Assembly (NCBI GenBank): GCA_020443005.1
Contig: JAGRJA010000044.1
Span: forward strand, 1 to 7,009
Length of the DNA stretch: 7,009 nt
Origin: Pseudomonadales bacterium
GTDB lineage: Bacteria > Pseudomonadota > Gammaproteobacteria > Pseudomonadales > UBA7239
Direction of reading: 5' to 3'
The notes under the pieces were generated by a model. It was not told the DNA's origin, did no database searches, and saw only the letters and a program-made list of their open reading frames with translations. Made by a program: the position numbers and the translations under genes. Each line of letters opens with the position of its first letter. The stretch's first letter is position 1. This document shows, piece by piece, positions 5,178 through 7,009 of the stretch.

Positions 5178-6962
5178 TCACACCTCAAAACAGGCTGAGT
5201 CCACCGCCATGAGTGGCTGGGCTCCGGTTTTCACTGCCCTTGCATGATAGCTGGCCATCGGCAACAACCGGGCAAAATAGTAACGGGCCATATCGACTTG
5301 TGCGGCATAAAAAGCCGAGCCGGGTCGGGTACAAGCTACCGACGCGATCCGTACCCAAAGGTAAGCATATATCACATGGCCAAACAGATGCAGGTAATCA
5401 CAACTCGCTGCGCCGGCGGCATCAGGGTTGCTCTGCGCCTGCGCCAGCAAATCAGCCGTGCTCTCGCGCAAGGATTGCAGAGCCTCTTTAAGTGGCTGCA
5501 CAAATTCGGCCATCTCTTTACGGGAATCAAGGCGCTCAAGCAGCGCCTCAACATCCTCATAAAAAGATTCGGCCAATTTGCCCTTGCTGCCGACAATTTT
5601 ACGACGCGCCAGATCAAGCGCCTGTATGCCATTGGTGCCCTCATAAATCTGCGCAATGCGCGCATCGCGCACCCGCTGCTCTTGCCCCCATTCCCGTATG
5701 TAACCATGCCCACCAAGCACCTGCTGTCCTAAAACACAGCTATCAAAACCCTTGTCGGTAAGAAAAGCCTTGGCGATGGGGGTGAGCAAGGCCACCTTGT
5801 CTGCCGCCTTGCCGCGCTCGCTGTCATCGGGGTGAAAATGCGCCTTGTCGAGTGCTTCGGCGGTATACAGTGCAAATGCCCTGCCCGCCTCGGTATAGGC
5901 TCGCTGGGTGAGTAACATTCTGCGCACATCGGGGTGAACCAGAATCGGGTCGGCTGGCTGATCAGGGTTGACAGCGCCCTTAGCCGCACGGCTCTGCAAA
6001 CGCTCATGCGCATAAACCATTGCCGTGTGCAAAGATCGCTGCGCACAACCCAAACCCTGAAGCCCGATAGAAAGCCGCTCGTAGTTCATCATGGTAAACA
6101 TACAGGCAAGCCCCTGATTCAATTCACCGATCAGGTAGCCCTCCGCCTCCTCAAAATGCATCACACAGGTGGCCGAGGCCTTGATACCCATTTTGTGCTC
6201 GATTGCCCCACACACAACAGCGTTCGGCTTTGCAAGCTGCCCCTGTTCATCCAGCCGGATTTTCGGCACCAGAAACAGCGATATCCCCTTCGGCCCTTCC
6301 GGCGCATCCGGCAACTTTGCCAACACCAGATGAATAATGTTTTTGGTCAAATCGTGCTCGCCCCCGGTAATGAATATTTTGGTGCCGGTAATCGCATAGC
6401 TGCCCTCCCCTTTCGGCACGGCACGGGTTTTGATAATACCGAGATCAGTACCGGCATGCGGCTCGGTCAGGCACATCGCGCCCGCCCATTCACCCTTGTA
6501 AAGACGCGGCAGATAGGTTTTTTTGAGGCTTTCACTCGCATGGGCATTGATAGCCAGCGCAGCGCCACTGGTTAAAGCCGGGTACAAGGTGAATGAGGAA
6601 TCCGCTGCGTAGAGCATCTCTTCAAACAATACCGTCAGCATTTTTGGTAAACCCTGCCCCCCAAATTCCGGGTTGCCGCCAAGCCCGATCCAGCCACCTT
6701 CGGCCAGCTTTTTGTAAGCATCCACAAAACCTTCAGGGGTGGTCACCTTGCCATTGTCAAAGCGTGCGCCCTCTTCATCGCCGATACGGGAAAGCGGCGC
6801 GATCAGCGCCGATGTAATTTTTGCGCCCTCTTCCAGAATGGCACTGACCAACTCCGGCCCAACTTCTTGCGTAGCCGGCATGGCTGCCCACAATTCTGGT
6901 GCTTCAAAAACATCGTTTAACAAAAACTGCATATGACGCAGCGGCGGAAAATAATCGCTCAT
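5178..6962 (-). CDS. Acyl-CoA dehydrogenase, ~600-residue FadE/DmdC-like class
   Basis: This FAD enzyme should catalyse alpha,beta-dehydrogenation of an acyl-CoA thioester, the first step of beta-oxidation, passing electrons to electron-transfer flavoprotein. The 594-residue product contains, in order, a short N-terminal segment typical of this class (about 3-35), the helical N-terminal domain (about 75-160), the beta-barrel middle domain with MCLTEPHAGTDLG (163-175) and ITGTKIFITGGEHD (191-204), the helical C-terminal domain with QVLGGHGYIREWGQEQ (414-429), and an extra C-terminal domain (about 465-590). The catalytic base is E441 in IYEGTNG. The start MSDYFPPLR matches the family's usual opening, so ATG 6962 is preferred although only a weak GAAG precedes it. 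The class includes Pseudomonas FadE enzymes and the methylmercaptopropionyl-CoA dehydrogenase DmdC. Substrate and chain length cannot be read from sequence, and no other beta-oxidation gene lies nearby in the window. Confidence 0.93.
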   Translation of the reverse strand: MSDYFPPLRHMQFLLNDVFEAPELWAAMPATQEVGPELVSAILEEGAKITSALIAPLSRIGDEEGARFDNGKVTTPEGFVDAYKKLAEGGWIGLGGNPEFGGQGLPKMLTVLFEEMLYAADSSFTLYPALTSGAALAINAHASESLKKTYLPRLYKGEWAGAMCLTEPHAGTDLGIIKTRAVPKGEGSYAITGTKIFITGGEHDLTKNIIHLVLAKLPDAPEGPKGISLFLVPKIRLDEQGQLAKPNAVVCGAIEHKMGIKASATCVMHFEEAEGYLIGELNQGLACMFTMMNYERLSIGLQGLGCAQRSLHTAMVYAHERLQSRAAKGAVNPDQPADPILVHPDVRRMLLTQRAYTEAGRAFALYTAEALDKAHFHPDDSERGKAADKVALLTPIAKAFLTDKGFDSCVLGQQVLGGHGYIREWGQEQRVRDARIAQIYEGTNGIQALDLARRKIVGSKGKLAESFYEDVEALLERLDSRKEMAEFVQPLKEALQSLRESTADLLAQAQSNPDAAGAASCDYLHLFGHVIYAYLWVRIASVACTRPGSAFYAAQVDMARYYFARLLPMASYHARAVKTGAQPLMAVDSACFEV

Positions 6963-7009
6963 AGCTTCAATTCGTTGTGTAAAAAGTGAAGTTCAGCATA
7001 ACGGAAATA

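Noticed and set aside
1..7009. A mobile element, defence island or other novel gene system
   Set aside because: All substantial genes are recognisable, intact core or accessory metabolic and signalling genes. No transposase, integrase, phage gene or terminal inverted repeats are seen.

Overview
The window is ordinary chromosomal sequence from a Gram-negative bacterium, most likely a gammaproteobacterium of the Pseudomonas / marine Cellvibrio-like kind. The evidence for this is a trpG-trpD-trpC cluster without an adjacent trpE (the split arrangement known from pseudomonads), Trp proteins that read like Pseudomonas proteins from memory, a FadE-type acyl-CoA dehydrogenase of the ~600-residue class common in that group, and moderate G+C. 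Genus cannot be fixed from the sequence alone.

Layout, left to right. Bases 1-657 (minus strand) hold the first 219 codons of an ATP synthase beta subunit whose 3' end lies outside the window. Its sequence and its apparent position as first gene fit the N-type (Na+-translocating-type) rotary ATPase rather than the housekeeping F1 beta subunit. Bases 658-1190 are a long divergent intergenic region with several short inverted and direct repeats but no convincing gene. Bases 1191-3649 (plus strand) hold trpG, trpD and trpC, tightly spaced with a ribosome-binding site before each. Bases 3650-3832 are a convergent spacer. Bases 3833-5005 (minus) encode a six-helix membrane diguanylate cyclase with intact GGDEF active site and RxxD inhibitory site. 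Bases 5006-5177 are a short spacer. Bases 5178-6962 (minus) encode a full-length FAD-dependent acyl-CoA dehydrogenase. The last 47 bases are its upstream region.

How the genes relate. The three trp genes carry out consecutive steps from chorismate towards indole-3-glycerol phosphate: TrpG supplies ammonia to TrpE (encoded elsewhere), TrpD adds the phosphoribosyl group, and TrpC closes the indole ring. TrpF, which acts between TrpD and TrpC, is not fused to TrpC and is not here. The other three genes are functionally independent: ion/energy coupling, c-di-GMP signalling and fatty-acid (or acyl-CoA-linked) oxidation.

No undescribed system is evident. The points most worth a second look are the accessory-type ATPase beta subunit at the edge, the repeat-rich divergent control region, and the unrecognised membrane sensor half of the diguanylate cyclase.
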